From assembly GCA_022823305.1 (NCBI GenBank), contig JAJDXK010000151.1, positions 1-48,574 of the forward strand: a stretch of DNA of 48,574 nucleotides, read 5' to 3'. Both the position numbers and the translations under genes were made by a program. Under the pieces are notes generated by a model. It was given only the letters and a program-made list of their open reading frames with translations. It made no database searches and was not told where the DNA came from. Position 1 is the stretch's first letter. Every line of letters begins with the position of its first letter. Positions 1 to 10,364 of this stretch are shown piece after piece. The DNA is from Alphaproteobacteria bacterium. GTDB taxonomy: Bacteria; Pseudomonadota; Alphaproteobacteria; UBA828.

Positions 1-33
1 CGAGCGCGGCGGCCCGGCTCTCGCCGGCGGCGC

Positions 34-37
<4 letters not shown>
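1..37 (-). CDS. prmC: Possible 5' end of prmC (release factor glutamine methyltransferase), partial
   Basis: A GTG codon at 37-35 overlaps the prfA stop codon in a GTGA arrangement and opens a frame that runs off the window edge. Only about 12 codons are visible (Val-Ser-Ala-Ala-Gly-Glu and so on), so there is no motif to judge. The call rests on the well-known prfA-prmC gene pair, in which PrmC methylates the GGQ glutamine of release factors, and on the tight translational overlap. This is inference from position. Confidence 0.35.
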
Positions 38-1118
<1,081 letters not shown>

Positions 1119-1122
<4 letters not shown>

Positions 1123-2372
1123 GGGGCAGGCGCGTAGCGGGCGAGACGGGTGGCGAGCTCTGCCTCGGGCGCCTCGACCTGCTCGCCGCTGTCGAGGTCG
1201 CGGATCGTGGCCGTGCCCCGCGCCATCTCGTCGTCGCCGAGGATGACCGCAGCCGCCGCGCCCGCCTGGTTGGCGCGCTTCATCCGCTTCGACAGCGAGC
1301 CGCGATAGGTGAGCTCCACCGCGAAGCCCTCGTGCCTGAGCCGCTGCGCGAGCCCGAGCGCCACGGCCTCGGCCCGCGCGCCCAGGGGGACGATGGCGAT
1401 GGGGCGGGACGGGGCCCCAACCTCGCCCACCAGCGCCGCCAGCCGCTCGATCCCGCCGGCCCAGCCGACGCCCGGCGTGGGCGGCCCGCCCATGGTCTCC
1501 ACCAGGCCGTCGTAGCGGCCGCCGGCCAGCACCGCGCCCTGGGCGCCCAAGGCCTCGGTCGTGAACTCGAAGGCCGTGTGGCAGTAGTAGTCGAGCCCGC
1601 GCACCAGGCGCGGGTTACGGGCGAACGCGATGCCGAGCCCGGCCAGCCCCTCGCACACGGCGTCGAAGAAGGCCGCGGCCTCGGCGCTCAGGTGCTCGTC
1701 GATGACGGGCGCGTCGGCCAGCACCGCGCGATCGCCCTCGTCCTTGGAATCGAGGACGCGCAGCGGGTTGCGCCGCAGCCGCTCCCGGCTCTCGTCGGAG
1801 AGCGCGTCCTCGCGGGCCCGCAGATACGCAACCAGCGCGTCGCGGTAGCTGCGGCGGCTCTCCTCGTCGGCCAGCGTGTTGATCTCGAGCGTGACCTTCT
1901 CCAGCACGCCAAGCGTCTCGAGCAGGTGTGCGCCGCAGGCGATCACCTCGATGTCGGCAAGCGGCTCGGACGCGCCGATCAGCTCGACGCCGATCTGGTG
2001 GAACTGGCGCAGCCGGCCCTTCTGCGGCCGCTCGTAGCGGAACATCGGCCCGGCGTAGAAGCACTTGACCGGCCGGCCCTGGCCGAGCGAGCCGCCGATC
2101 ACGGCGCGGGCGACGCCGGCGGTGTTCTCGGGCCGGAGCGTGATCTCCGCCCCGCTCCGGTCGGTGAAGGTGTACATCTCCTTGGTCACGATGTCCGAGG
2201 TGTCGCCGAGGGTGCGGCGGAAGACGTCGCTGAACTCGAAGATCGGCGTCGCGACCTCGGCGAAGCCGTAGCGGGCGGCGAGCGTGCGCGCGTGCTCCGT
2301 GACGTGGCGGTGGCGGCGCATCTCGTCCGCCGCGAGGTCGTGCGTTCCACGCACCGGCTGCAGTTTGCGCAC
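1119..2372 (-). CDS. hisS: Histidyl-tRNA synthetase
   Basis: This class II aminoacyl-tRNA synthetase charges tRNA-His in the cytoplasm. The protein is 417 residues, a normal length. Visible hallmarks are the N-terminal RGTHD motif, the class II motif 2 region ([17 protein letters not shown]), the histidine-A loop [14 protein letters not shown] and the glycine-rich GGRYDGL. A C-terminal anticodon-binding domain begins around residue 325. It lies downstream of rodZ and overlaps prfA by 4 bp. In many alphaproteobacteria ispG sits between rodZ and hisS. Here only 107 bp separate them. Confidence 0.95.
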
Positions 2373-2479
2373 TGTCTGGGTTCCCGAACGGTGCCGGCCA
2401 TGCCGCCGGCATGGCGGCGGCGCCGGATTTACTGACTCGATTCGGCGATCCCGGCAAGCGGCGGCGCGGCCGCCGGCGC

Positions 2480-4132
2480 CTATCTGGCGGTGGCGGTGCC
2501 GGCGAGCAGGCGCTCGGGATCGAGAGCGATGTTGCGCAGGACCACGCCCACTGGCCCCAGCGCCGGCGCCGGCGCGTCGTCGACCCGGACCTTGAGGCCG
2601 CCGGCATTGCCGGTCACCATGACCAGGCCGGGCCGGTCCGGCACGCGGTAGGAATCGCCGGTGTGCAGGATACGGGTCAGCAGCAGCTCGTTGTCGGGGC
2701 CCTGAACCTGGACCCAGCTGTCGTTGACCGCCGTGATGACCACGCGCACGTCGAGATTGCTGCGCCCGTAGACCTTGGGCACGTATTCCGGCTCGGGAGA
2801 CGCGACGAGCGTGGCGTCGCCGCTGTCGCCGCTGCCCGAGAGGCTGGCGCTCTGCTGCGCCGGCGCTTCGACCGCCGGCTCCGGCGCCGCATCGACCGCC
2901 GCCGCCTGATCCGGTGCTGCAGCTTCGGCGTCCCGCGCCTCGCCGGAATCGGTACCGCCGGCGGAGGCGGATGCCAGGTCGAGGGGCGCCACCATCGCCG
3001 GGCGCTGGCTGTCACTCTCCGCAGCCGGCCCGGATGCTCCCGAGGCCTCGGCCACCTCGGACGTGGCAGTCGTCTCGGACGCGGCGGCCGGCGCGGAGGG
3101 CTGTGCCGGGTAGGACGGCGGCGCCAGCGCGGCCGGATCGACCGGCTCGTCGGACGCCACCGCGGACGCGGCCTCGACCTTTGCGGGCGGCGGCGGGGCC
3201 GGCTCGCTCTCGGCCACCGGTGCCTCGATCGCCACGGCATCCTGCCCGGCCCCGGAGACGGCCTCCGTCTCGACTTGCGACCCGGCGGCGGGCTCCCTCC
3301 AGTTCTCGGCCGCCGGCACGCCCTCCAACAGCTCGTCGGTCGCGGCTGCGGCCGGCTCCGGCTCCGGCGCGGGCGCCGTCGGGGCAGGGTCGGGCTCGAC
3401 CGAGGCCGTCACGATGGGCTCTGCCGGGGCGGGCTCCTGCGCAGCCTCGGGAACCGCGGGTGCCGGCGCTGCCTCCGGCTCCGGCGCCGCTGCAGCACTC
3501 TCCGCCGGAGCGGGCGCCGCCGGGGCGGCTTCCGCCACAGGCGGCTCGGGCGCGGTCGTGGCGGTCGCCCCTGCCGCAGCCTCTTGCTGCGTGCCGTCGG
3601 CCGCCCCGAGACCCACCGCCTCGGTCAGCCGGGTGGACACGTCGGCGACCAGGTCCGTCGCGACCTGTCCGTCGGTCGACTGATACTGCCAGCCGCCGTA
3701 GGCGAGGCCGGCCAGCACGAGGACGAGGAGGACGAGCCAGAGCTTCGGCCTGGGGCTGTCGCGGGTGGGCGAGGGGAAAGCGAGCCGCTGCCCGCCCTTG
3801 TCGAGTCCCCGCTCACGCTTGAAGGACTCGATGATCTCGTCCGGCTCGAGGCCGAGAAATCCCGAGTAGCTTCGCAGGAAACCGATCGCGTAGGTGTCGC
3901 CGGGGATTTCGTCGAAGCGGCCGTCTTCGAGCGCCTGCAGATAGTGTTCCTGAATCCGCAGCACGCGCGCGGCGTCGGCGACGCTGTAGCCGCCCCTGAG
4001 CCTCGCCTCGTGCAGCACCATGCAGACGCTGGGGACGGGATTGTTGTCCTCGCCGCCCGCTTCGTGAACGAGGCGTGGCCCACCCAACTCAGGTTCGCTC
4101 GATTCGAACGGCACCCGCAGAGGTTCTTTCAT
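2480..4132 (-). CDS. rodZ: RodZ-like helix-turn-helix membrane protein
   Basis: RodZ-type proteins link the MreB cytoskeleton to the inner membrane and help set cell shape. The 550-residue protein has a cytoplasmic HTH_25-type domain at about 35-105, a basic stretch, one transmembrane helix at about 131-148, a very long Ala/Pro/Glu-rich periplasmic linker at about 170-450, and a C-terminal DUF4115-type domain at about 455-525. The linker is low-complexity and longer than usual, so the boundaries of the end domains are more reliable than its middle. It is the first gene of the block leading into hisS and prfA. A plausible promoter lies about 190 bp upstream. Confidence 0.85.
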   Translation of the reverse strand: MKEPLRVPFESSEPELGGPRLVHEAGGEDNNPVPSVCMVLHEARLRGGYSVADAARVLRIQEHYLQALEDGRFDEIPGDTYAIGFLRSYSGFLGLEPDEIIESFKRERGLDKGGQRLAFPSPTRDSPRPKLWLVLLVLVLAGLAYGGWQYQSTDGQVATDLVADVSTRLTEAVGLGAADGTQQEAAAGATATTAPEPPVAEAAPAAPAPAESAAAAPEPEAAPAPAVPEAAQEPAPAEPIVTASVEPDPAPTAPAPEPEPAAAATDELLEGVPAAENWREPAAGSQVETEAVSGAGQDAVAIEAPVAESEPAPPPPAKVEAASAVASDEPVDPAALAPPSYPAQPSAPAAASETTATSEVAEASGASGPAAESDSQRPAMVAPLDLASASAGGTDSGEARDAEAAAPDQAAAVDAAPEPAVEAPAQQSASLSGSGDSGDATLVASPEPEYVPKVYGRSNLDVRVVITAVNDSWVQVQGPDNELLLTRILHTGDSYRVPDRPGLVMVTGNAGGLKVRVDDAPAPALGPVGVVLRNIALDPERLLAGTATAR

Positions 4133-4325
4133 GACTCGCGTCCCGCAACAGCGAGCGCACGCGCCTCCCCTCCAGCCGGCGTCGCACGCTCAGGCGCCAA
4201 TTTGCGATCTTCCGAATCGCTCCATGTTGTGTGCGCGCCACCGCCCAACTCGCCGACTATTCCTCAACGTTACCGAGCAATGACGCAAGCGGTCACTCCT
4301 CCTAATGCTAACAGCTTGATTTGCT

Positions 4326-4354
4326 ATCCTAACACCGCTTTTCGCGGCGTGCAA
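4326..4354 (-). promoter_or_regulatory. Candidate sigma70-type promoter upstream of rodZ
   Basis: Read on the minus strand, TTGCAC at 4354-4349 and TAGGAT at 4331-4326 are separated by 17 bp inside an AT-rich stretch that stands out in GC-rich DNA. The spacer contains a small dyad (CCGC/GCGG). It would give a leader of roughly 190 nt before rodZ. The 4133-4421 gap contains no convincing gene. Confidence 0.35.
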
Positions 4355-4421
4355 ACATTCGGACATATGGTCTTGGCATAACCTTTTAACCTCTATGCAT
4401 GCCATGCTTCATTCTCGGGCC

Positions 4422-5516
4422 TCATGCCGTCGCCGGAAGCGGAGGACGTGCCGGGCCTGCGCGCCCGTCGCTCTCCGCCGCGCCGCGTTCGGCGCTCGCC
4501 GCGATTGCGTTCACGGCCTGTTCGATCAGCTCGTCCATGATCTCGCCGGTAGGCTGCTCCGCACTCACCATGCCGACGCTCTGGCCCGCCATCAGCGAGC
4601 CGTTCTCGATATCGCCCTCGATCGCGGCCCTGCGCAGGGCACCTGCCCAGAAGTGCTCGATCGCAAGCCGCGCCTCGGCCAGCTCCATCTCGCCGGCGCG
4701 GTAGCGCGCGATGGTCTCGCGCTGAAACGCCTCGAAGCGCTCGGTCGCCCTGTTGGCAACGGCGCGCACGGGGATCACCGGGAATTCCGGGTCGATCTGC
4801 ACCGAGAGCCGGGCATCGCGCGCATTGGCCCGGATCATCGCCTGCTTGAAGCGGGGATGGGCGATCGATTCCGTGGCGCACACGAAGCGCGTGCCGAGCT
4901 GGCAGCCGCTCGCGCCCATCGCCAGATAGAGCGCCATCGCATCGCCGCGCCCGAGGCCGCCGCCGACGAAGACCGGGACTGCGTCGAAATGCGGCAGCAC
5001 CTCCTGGGCCAGCACGCTGGTGGAGACCGGGCCGATGTGCCCGCCCGCCTCCATGCCCTCGATGATGAGCGCGTCGACGCCCTGCTTGGCGAGCCTGCGC
5101 GCGAGCGGCAGCGTCGGCGCGAAGGCGACGACGCGGGTGCCGGCCTCCTTCAGGGCCTCGATCGTGCGCCTGGGCGGCATGCCGCCGGCCAGCACCACGT
5201 GGCCCACGCGGCGCTCGATGCAGGTGGCGACCAGCGCATCGAGCTCCGGGTGCATGACGATGATGTTGACCCCGAAGGGCTTGTCGCAGCGCGCGTAGAC
5301 GCCGTCGATCTCGTCCGCGAGCTGGTCGGGCGCGAGCGAGCCGCAGGCCACGACGCCGAAGCCGCCGGCGTTCGAGATGGCCGCCACCAGGTTGCGCTCG
5401 GAGACCCACGACATGGCCCCGCCCATGATGGCGTAGCGCGTGCCGAGAAAGGCGCAGCCCCGCGCCCAGTAGGCGTCGAGCCGCTGCCGCGCGCGGTCGC
5501 GCAACTCAGGGCTCAC
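4422..5516 (-). CDS. Nitronate monooxygenase / 2-nitropropane dioxygenase family flavoprotein
   Basis: This is an FMN-dependent TIM-barrel enzyme of the NMO family, members of which oxidise alkyl nitronates such as propionate 3-nitronate. FabK-like enoyl reductases share the fold. Visible features are the N-terminal IMGGAMSWVSE segment, EGMEAGGHIG, the phosphate-binding GGLGRGDAMALYLAMGASG and GTRFVCATES. I chose the GTG at 5516, giving 364 residues and an 11-bp overlap with lysC. An ATG at 5549 would add 11 residues that lie entirely within lysC. Coupling to lysC suggests co-transcription, but there is no obvious metabolic link. The exact substrate is unknown. Confidence 0.78.
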   Translation of the reverse strand: MSPELRDRARQRLDAYWARGCAFLGTRYAIMGGAMSWVSERNLVAAISNAGGFGVVACGSLAPDQLADEIDGVYARCDKPFGVNIIVMHPELDALVATCIERRVGHVVLAGGMPPRRTIEALKEAGTRVVAFAPTLPLARRLAKQGVDALIIEGMEAGGHIGPVSTSVLAQEVLPHFDAVPVFVGGGLGRGDAMALYLAMGASGCQLGTRFVCATESIAHPRFKQAMIRANARDARLSVQIDPEFPVIPVRAVANRATERFEAFQRETIARYRAGEMELAEARLAIEHFWAGALRRAAIEGDIENGSLMAGQSVGMVSAEQPTGEIMDELIEQAVNAIAASAERGAAESDGRAGPARPPLPATA

Positions 5517-6729
5517 GGTCGTCGAGCCCGTAGGCCGCGTGAAGGGCACGCACGGCGAGCTCGGTGTAGTCTTCCGAGACCAGCACGCTGATCTTGATCT
5601 CCGAGGTCGAGATCACCTGGATGTTGATGCCCTTCTCGGCGAGCGCCGCGAACATCGTCTGCGCCACCCCGGCGTGGCTGCGCATGCCGACGCCGATCAC
5701 CGAGACCTTGACCACGCCCCGATCCGCGACCAGCCGCTCGAAGGCGATGGCGCTTCGCGCCTCCTCCAGGATCGCGATCGAGCGCTCCAGGTCAGCCTCG
5801 GTCACCGTGAAGGTGAGGTCGGTGGTGCCGTCGGCGGAGATGTTCTGCACGATCATGTCCACGTTGACGTTGCCGTCCGCCAGCGGCCCGAAGATGCCCG
5901 CCGCGACGCCGGGGCGGTCGGCGACGCCGACCACGGTGATCTTGGCCTCGTCGCGGCTGTAGGCGATGCCGCTGACCCGCTCCTGTTCCACGATGTCGTC
6001 CTCGTCGACCACGAATGTTCCGGGGGCGTCGGCGAAGCTGGAGGCCACCTGAAGCGGCACCTGGTGCTTCATCGCCATCTCGACGGCGCGGATCTGCAAG
6101 ACCTTGGCGCCGAGGGAGGCGAGCTCCAGCATCTCCTCGTAGGTGATCTTAGTCAGCTTGCGTGCCGCCGCAACGATGCGCGGATCGGCGGTGAACACGC
6201 CCTCCACGTCGGTGAAGATGTCGCAGCGGTCGGCGCCGAGCGCCGCCGCCAGCGCCACCGCCGTGGTGTCGGTGCCGCCGCGCCCCAGCGTGGTGATCCG
6301 CCCCAGCGGCCCCAGTCCCTGGAAGCCCGCGACCACCGGCACCTCGCGCCGGGCGATGCGCTTGTGCAGCTCCTCGGTCTCGATCCCCTCGATCCGGGCG
6401 CGGCCGTGGCCACCGTCGGTGCGGATGGGGATCTGCCAGCCGAGCCACGAGCGCGCGGTGACGCCGCGGCTCTGCAACGCGAGCGCCAGCAGGCCCGCGC
6501 TGATCTGCTCCCCGGCGGCGGCCACGGTGTCGTACTCCCGCGCATCGTGGAGCGGGGCTGCCGCGCGCACCCAGTTGACGAGCTGGTCGGTGGTGCCCGC
6601 CATCGCCGAGACCACCACCGCCACACGGTCGCCGGCATCGAACGACGCCTTGACGCGGTCGGCGACGGCGTCGATGCGGTCGAGGTCGGCCACCGACGTG
6701 CCGCCGTATTTGTGAACGATGAGTGCCAT
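5506..6729 (-). CDS. lysC: Aspartate kinase
   Basis: Aspartokinase phosphorylates L-aspartate, the first step of the lysine, threonine and methionine pathway. The 407-residue protein has the diagnostic N-terminal KYGGTS motif at 7-12, the RGGTDTTAVALAAAL segment, the FTDVEGVFTADPR segment and two C-terminal ACT regulatory domains from about 265 onward. The ATG at 6729 is chosen because it puts the conserved MALIVHKYGG at the N-terminus; a longer open frame upstream runs into the divergent ubiG region. The ACT domains suggest allosteric feedback by lysine and/or threonine (family knowledge). Confidence 0.96.
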   Translation of the reverse strand: MALIVHKYGGTSVADLDRIDAVADRVKASFDAGDRVAVVVSAMAGTTDQLVNWVRAAAPLHDAREYDTVAAAGEQISAGLLALALQSRGVTARSWLGWQIPIRTDGGHGRARIEGIETEELHKRIARREVPVVAGFQGLGPLGRITTLGRGGTDTTAVALAAALGADRCDIFTDVEGVFTADPRIVAAARKLTKITYEEMLELASLGAKVLQIRAVEMAMKHQVPLQVASSFADAPGTFVVDEDDIVEQERVSGIAYSRDEAKITVVGVADRPGVAAGIFGPLADGNVNVDMIVQNISADGTTDLTFTVTEADLERSIAILEEARSAIAFERLVADRGVVKVSVIGVGMRSHAGVAQTMFAALAEKGINIQVISTSEIKISVLVSEDYTELAVRALHAAYGLDDREP

Positions 6730-6844
6730 AGGGTGGGGCGCGCCCGTGCCGGAGAGGCGACGCTTGCCGGTCGTGGAGACGCCCCTACATACTGGCTCCG
6801 CCTTGGCCGCGCAAGCAGATGGCAGGGCCTGAAGGGACGAGGCG

Positions 6845-7684
6845 ATGGCGGGAGAGAAACGCGGGCAGCAAGGGCCGAAGGCCGCGAAGGCGGCGCCCGC
6901 CGGCGCGCCCGAAGGGGGTGCCGGGGCGCCTGCCGGCCCCAGCGTCGACCTGGCCGAGGTCGAGCGCTTCGCCCGCCTCGCCGAGCGCTGGTGGGACCGG
7001 CACGGGGCCTTCCGCGCGCTGCACGCGCTCAACCCGGTGCGCATCGCCTACGTGCGGGACGCGCTCGTGCGGGACATGCAGGCGGGCGGGGGCGAGCCGG
7101 AGCCGCCGGGGCTCAGGCCGCTGGCGGGCCTCCGCGTGCTCGACGTGGGCTGCGGCGGCGGCCTGATGGCCGAGCCCATGTGCCGGCTGGGAGCCGAGGT
7201 GGTCGCCATCGACGCGGCCGAGGCCAACATCCGGGCCGCGTGCCTCCACGCCGAGGAGCAGGACCTCGCCATCGACTACCGCCACGCCACGGCGGAGGCA
7301 TTGGCAGAGGCCGGCGAGCGCTTCGACGCGGTGCTCGCGCTCGAGATCGTCGAGCACGTGGCCGACCTCGACGCCTTCGCCGCCGCCTGCGCGGCCCTGG
7401 TCGAGCCGGGCGGCACCTTCGTCGTCGCCACGCTCAACCGCACGCTTGCGGCCTATGCGCTGGGCATCGTCGCGGCCGAGCGCGTCCTCGGCTGGCTACC
7501 GCCCGGCACCCACGACTGGCAGCGCTTCGTCCGCCCGGCGGAGATGGTGCGGCTGCTGCGCCGCCACGGGCTCGGCGTCGCCGACATGACGGGCATGGTC
7601 TACAACCCGCTCGCCGGCGGCTGGACCACCAGCCCCAATCTTTCGGTGAACTACATCGTGCACGCCCGCAAGCCCCGCGCCTGA
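6845..7684 (+). CDS. ubiG: Ubiquinone biosynthesis O-methyltransferase
   Basis: UbiG performs both O-methylation steps of ubiquinone synthesis using S-adenosylmethionine. The 279-residue protein contains the SAM motif VLDVGCGGGLMAEPM at about 99-113, the acidic AIDAAEANIR motif and the family signature near FDAVLALEIVEHV. The WWD...FRALHALNPVR stretch at the N-terminus is typical of UbiG. The first 30 or so residues are Ala/Gly/Pro-rich and may be a non-conserved extension. The gene is divergent from lysC with a 115-bp gap, an arrangement common in alphaproteobacteria. Confidence 0.93.
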   Translation: MAGEKRGQQGPKAAKAAPAGAPEGGAGAPAGPSVDLAEVERFARLAERWWDRHGAFRALHALNPVRIAYVRDALVRDMQAGGGEPEPPGLRPLAGLRVLDVGCGGGLMAEPMCRLGAEVVAIDAAEANIRAACLHAEEQDLAIDYRHATAEALAEAGERFDAVLALEIVEHVADLDAFAAACAALVEPGGTFVVATLNRTLAAYALGIVAAERVLGWLPPGTHDWQRFVRPAEMVRLLRRHGLGVADMTGMVYNPLAGGWTTSPNLSVNYIVHARKPRA

Positions 7685-7700
7685 GTGCGGGCCGCCGGCC

Positions 7701-8177
7701 TCACGCGTCGTGGCGGGGGACCCAGGGGATCTCGCCGACCTCGATCCCCTCCTCGGCGAGCTCGCCGACCTCTTCCCTGGTGGCGTCGCCGTAGATGCTG
7801 CGCCGCTCGACCTCGCCGTAGTGGATCTTGCGCGCCTCCTCGGGAAACTTCGGACCCACGTGGTCGAAGTTCTGCTCGATGTGGGCGCGCATGCGGCGCA
7901 GCGTCGCCACGGCGCGGGCCATCTCCGGCGGGCTCGGCGGCTGGCGCGGAGGCGCCTTCGCCGGCGCGGGCGCGGGCGTCGCCGCGGGCTCCGGATCGCC
8001 CTTGCGCTTGCCGCTGACCGCGATGTTGGGGGCCATCGGCGCCTTGGCCACCTCGACGTCGCCGCAGAGCGGGCAGGCGATCTCGCCGGCCTTCGCCTGC
8101 CGCCCGTAGGTTTCCGAGTCGGCGAAGTAGGCCTCGAACACGTGGTCCTTGCCGCACTTGAGATCGAACACGATCAT
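7701..8177 (-). CDS. DUF1178 family protein
   Basis: This is a 158-residue cytoplasmic protein of unknown function, conserved in proteobacteria. It begins MIVFDLKCGKDHVFEAYF and carries an N-terminal CPLCG pair together with an earlier Cys, suggesting a small metal-binding head. A Pro/Ala-rich linker at about 62-85 leads to a conserved C-terminal half containing GPKFPEEARKIHYGE and EEVGELAEEGIEVGEIPWVPR. The start at 8177 is chosen over an upstream ATG at 8273 because the conserved family N-terminus begins there. It is convergent with ubiG and divergent from the next methyltransferase. Confidence 0.85.
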   Translation of the reverse strand: MIVFDLKCGKDHVFEAYFADSETYGRQAKAGEIACPLCGDVEVAKAPMAPNIAVSGKRKGDPEPAATPAPAPAKAPPRQPPSPPEMARAVATLRRMRAHIEQNFDHVGPKFPEEARKIHYGEVERRSIYGDATREEVGELAEEGIEVGEIPWVPRHDA

Positions 8178-8271
8178 GGGCCGCGCCCGGCTCGCTGCCA
8201 GAGTTGCGGGAGCGTAGCATAAATCCCGGAATCCACACGCCGGTTCGTCATCCCGCGCAGGCAGGGCCGCC

Positions 8272-8793
8272 ATGCACCGCCACCGCTCCCGCGACCCCTC
8301 CCCCTGGATTACCCGTCACGCGGGTCTCATCGCGCCGGGCGGCCATGTCGTGGACCTCGCCTGCGGCGGCGGCCGGCACACCCGCCACCTGCGCGAGCGG
8401 GGTCTCAGGGTCACGGCCATCGACATCGACACGAGCGGCCTCGCGGACCTCGCGGCCGACCCGCTGGTGGAGGTGGTCGCGTGCGACCTGGAGCGCCCCG
8501 GCACGGAGCCGCTGCGGGGGCGCCGCTTCGATGCGGTGGTGGTGACGGACTACCTCTTCCGCCCCCTGCTGGTGCCGCTGGTGGCGTGCCTCGAGCCCGG
8601 CGGCATCTTCCTCTACGAGACCTTCGCCCGGGGCAACGAGCGCTTCGGCCGCCCGCGCAACCCGGACTTCCTGCTGGAGCGCGGCGAGCTGCTGGCGCTG
8701 GCCGAGGGCCGGCTCACGGTGATCGCCTACGAGTACCGCGCGGTGCCGCCGCCTGCGCCGAAGATCGTCCAGCGCCTCTGCGCCCGCAAGTGA
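8272..8793 (+). CDS. Class I SAM-dependent methyltransferase (TehB-like)
   Basis: This is a 173-residue Rossmann-fold methyltransferase. Motif I is VVDLACGGGRHTRHL at about 26-40, followed by the acidic VTAIDID and a motif near FDAVVVTDYLFRPLL. It resembles TehB/SAM-methyltransferase proteins, but size and motifs do not define a substrate. The start is uncertain by a few codons. The stop lies 37 bp from the end of the convergent amidase gene. Confidence 0.8.
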   Translation: MHRHRSRDPSPWITRHAGLIAPGGHVVDLACGGGRHTRHLRERGLRVTAIDIDTSGLADLAADPLVEVVACDLERPGTEPLRGRRFDAVVVTDYLFRPLLVPLVACLEPGGIFLYETFARGNERFGRPRNPDFLLERGELLALAEGRLTVIAYEYRAVPPPAPKIVQRLCARK

Positions 8794-8830
8794 GCGTCGC
8801 GCACACGGCGCGATGCGGAGCGGGCCGGCT

Positions 8831-10276
8831 TCAGTCCGCCGCGCCGGCTTCCACAGGTGCCCCCTCCTCGCGCTGCCACAGCGTGTGCGCGAGGATTCCC
8901 ACCGAGGCCTCGATCGCCTCCATCGCGTCGAGAATCAGGTCTTCGCGGAAGCGGCGGCCGACGATCTGCACCCCGGCAGGCAGACCGCCGGCGAAGCCGA
9001 TGGGCACCACACCCGCCGGCAGTCCGAGGTAGTTGACGCCGGTGCTGTAGATGGCGGACATGAAGAGGTCCTTCACCTGCTCGAACCCCTGCGCGTCATG
9101 GTCCCAGGGATAGAGCGGGCGCATCATGAAGGGGCACAGCACCAGCGGGTGCCGGTCGAGGAAGACGTTCCACTCGCGGGTGAGCGCGGTGCGGTCGGCG
9201 ACGCCCTGCCGATAGCCCGCCGGATCGACCGGGTTTCCGACGCGCCGGTAGTTCTCGAAGATGGCCTGGATGGTCTCGCTGCCGTGCTCGCGCGCGACGG
9301 GGCCCAGGAAGTGGTCGATCTCGCTCGCCAGCACGTCGAACCACGCCTGCGCGGGCTTCATGATCGACGGCGTCGCCACGCGCTCCACCGCGTAGCCGGC
9401 ATCGCTCAGCACGCCTGCCGCCCGGTCGAGCCCCGCCAGGATCTGCGGATCGACCGGATAGCCGTGGGTCGCGCTCGCGATCGCGACGCCGATGGGTGGA
9501 TCGAGCGCGGGTCCCTCGAAGGGGACCGGCACCCACCAGGGATCGCGCGCATCGCCCCGCGCGAGCACCCGGGTCGCGAGCCGCACGTCCCGCACCTCGC
9601 GGCAGATGGCCCCCTGGACGGAGCAGAGCTGGGCGAGGAGGCCGCGCTCGGCCGACGCGCTCGGGTTGTACGCGGGAACCCGTCCGAGAGTCGGCTTCAC
9701 CGTCGCCAGGCCGCAGGCGAAGGAAGGGAAGCGAAGCGATCCGCCGATGTCGTTCCCGTGGTGGATCGGCCCGAATCCCATCGCCGCCGCCGCTGACGCC
9801 CCGCCAGACGAACCCCCGGGCGATGCCTCCCCGTCCCAGGGATTGAGGGTCCGGCCGCGCAGCGGGTTGACCGTGGTCGCGCGCATCGAGAGTTCCGGCG
9901 TGTTCGTGCGCCCCACGATGATCGCCCCGGCATCGAGCAGGTTGCGCGTCACCGGCGCGTGATCCGGCGCGACGAGGTTCGCGAATGCCGCCAGCCCGTT
10001 GGTGGTCGCCTGTCCGGCGACGTCGATGTTCTCCTTGACGGTGACCGGCACCCCGTGCAGCGGCCCCAGGGTCGCCCCGCTGCGGGCCTCCCGGTCCTTT
10101 TGCCCGGCTGCCCGCAGCGCCTCGTCGGCGCACTCGGCGACGATCGCGTTGATGCGCCCGTTGTGGGCGGCGATGCGCTCCAGCACCGACCGCATCACCT
10201 CGACGCACGACACCTCGCGCGCCCGGATCATCGCTGCCAGCTCGACCGCACTCTTGCGCCACGGCTCCTGGTTCAT
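8831..10276 (-). CDS. Amidase signature family protein (first of three in the window)
   Basis: This is a 481-residue amidase signature hydrolase. The Ser-cisSer-Lys triad is visible: Lys81 in VTVKENIDVAG, the cis-Ser at 155-156 in SPGGSSGGAS, and the nucleophile Ser179 in GNDIGGSLRFPS. The family hydrolyses amides, and the substrate cannot be told from sequence. The start at 10276 gives a normal N-terminus (MNQEPWRKSAVELAAMIRAR). It is downstream of the nitrilase-like gene on the same strand with an 88-bp gap, so the two may share a transcript. It appears inserted between DUF1178 and the nitrilase-like gene, which are often neighbours. Confidence 0.9.
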   Translation of the reverse strand: MNQEPWRKSAVELAAMIRAREVSCVEVMRSVLERIAAHNGRINAIVAECADEALRAAGQKDREARSGATLGPLHGVPVTVKENIDVAGQATTNGLAAFANLVAPDHAPVTRNLLDAGAIIVGRTNTPELSMRATTVNPLRGRTLNPWDGEASPGGSSGGASAAAAMGFGPIHHGNDIGGSLRFPSFACGLATVKPTLGRVPAYNPSASAERGLLAQLCSVQGAICREVRDVRLATRVLARGDARDPWWVPVPFEGPALDPPIGVAIASATHGYPVDPQILAGLDRAAGVLSDAGYAVERVATPSIMKPAQAWFDVLASEIDHFLGPVAREHGSETIQAIFENYRRVGNPVDPAGYRQGVADRTALTREWNVFLDRHPLVLCPFMMRPLYPWDHDAQGFEQVKDLFMSAIYSTGVNYLGLPAGVVPIGFAGGLPAGVQIVGRRFREDLILDAMEAIEASVGILAHTLWQREEGAPVEAGAAD

Positions 10277-10364
10277 GGCAATCGACGCTGCTCCGGCGGG
10301 GTCGGACGGCCTCCGGACGGCCGGGGCCTCCGCGCCGCCCGGACCGGAGAGAACGACGCCGCGC

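Noticed and set aside
4190..4405. A 71-codon minus-strand frame upstream of rodZ
   Set aside because: No ribosome-binding site or recognisable motif was seen, and it covers the candidate promoter.
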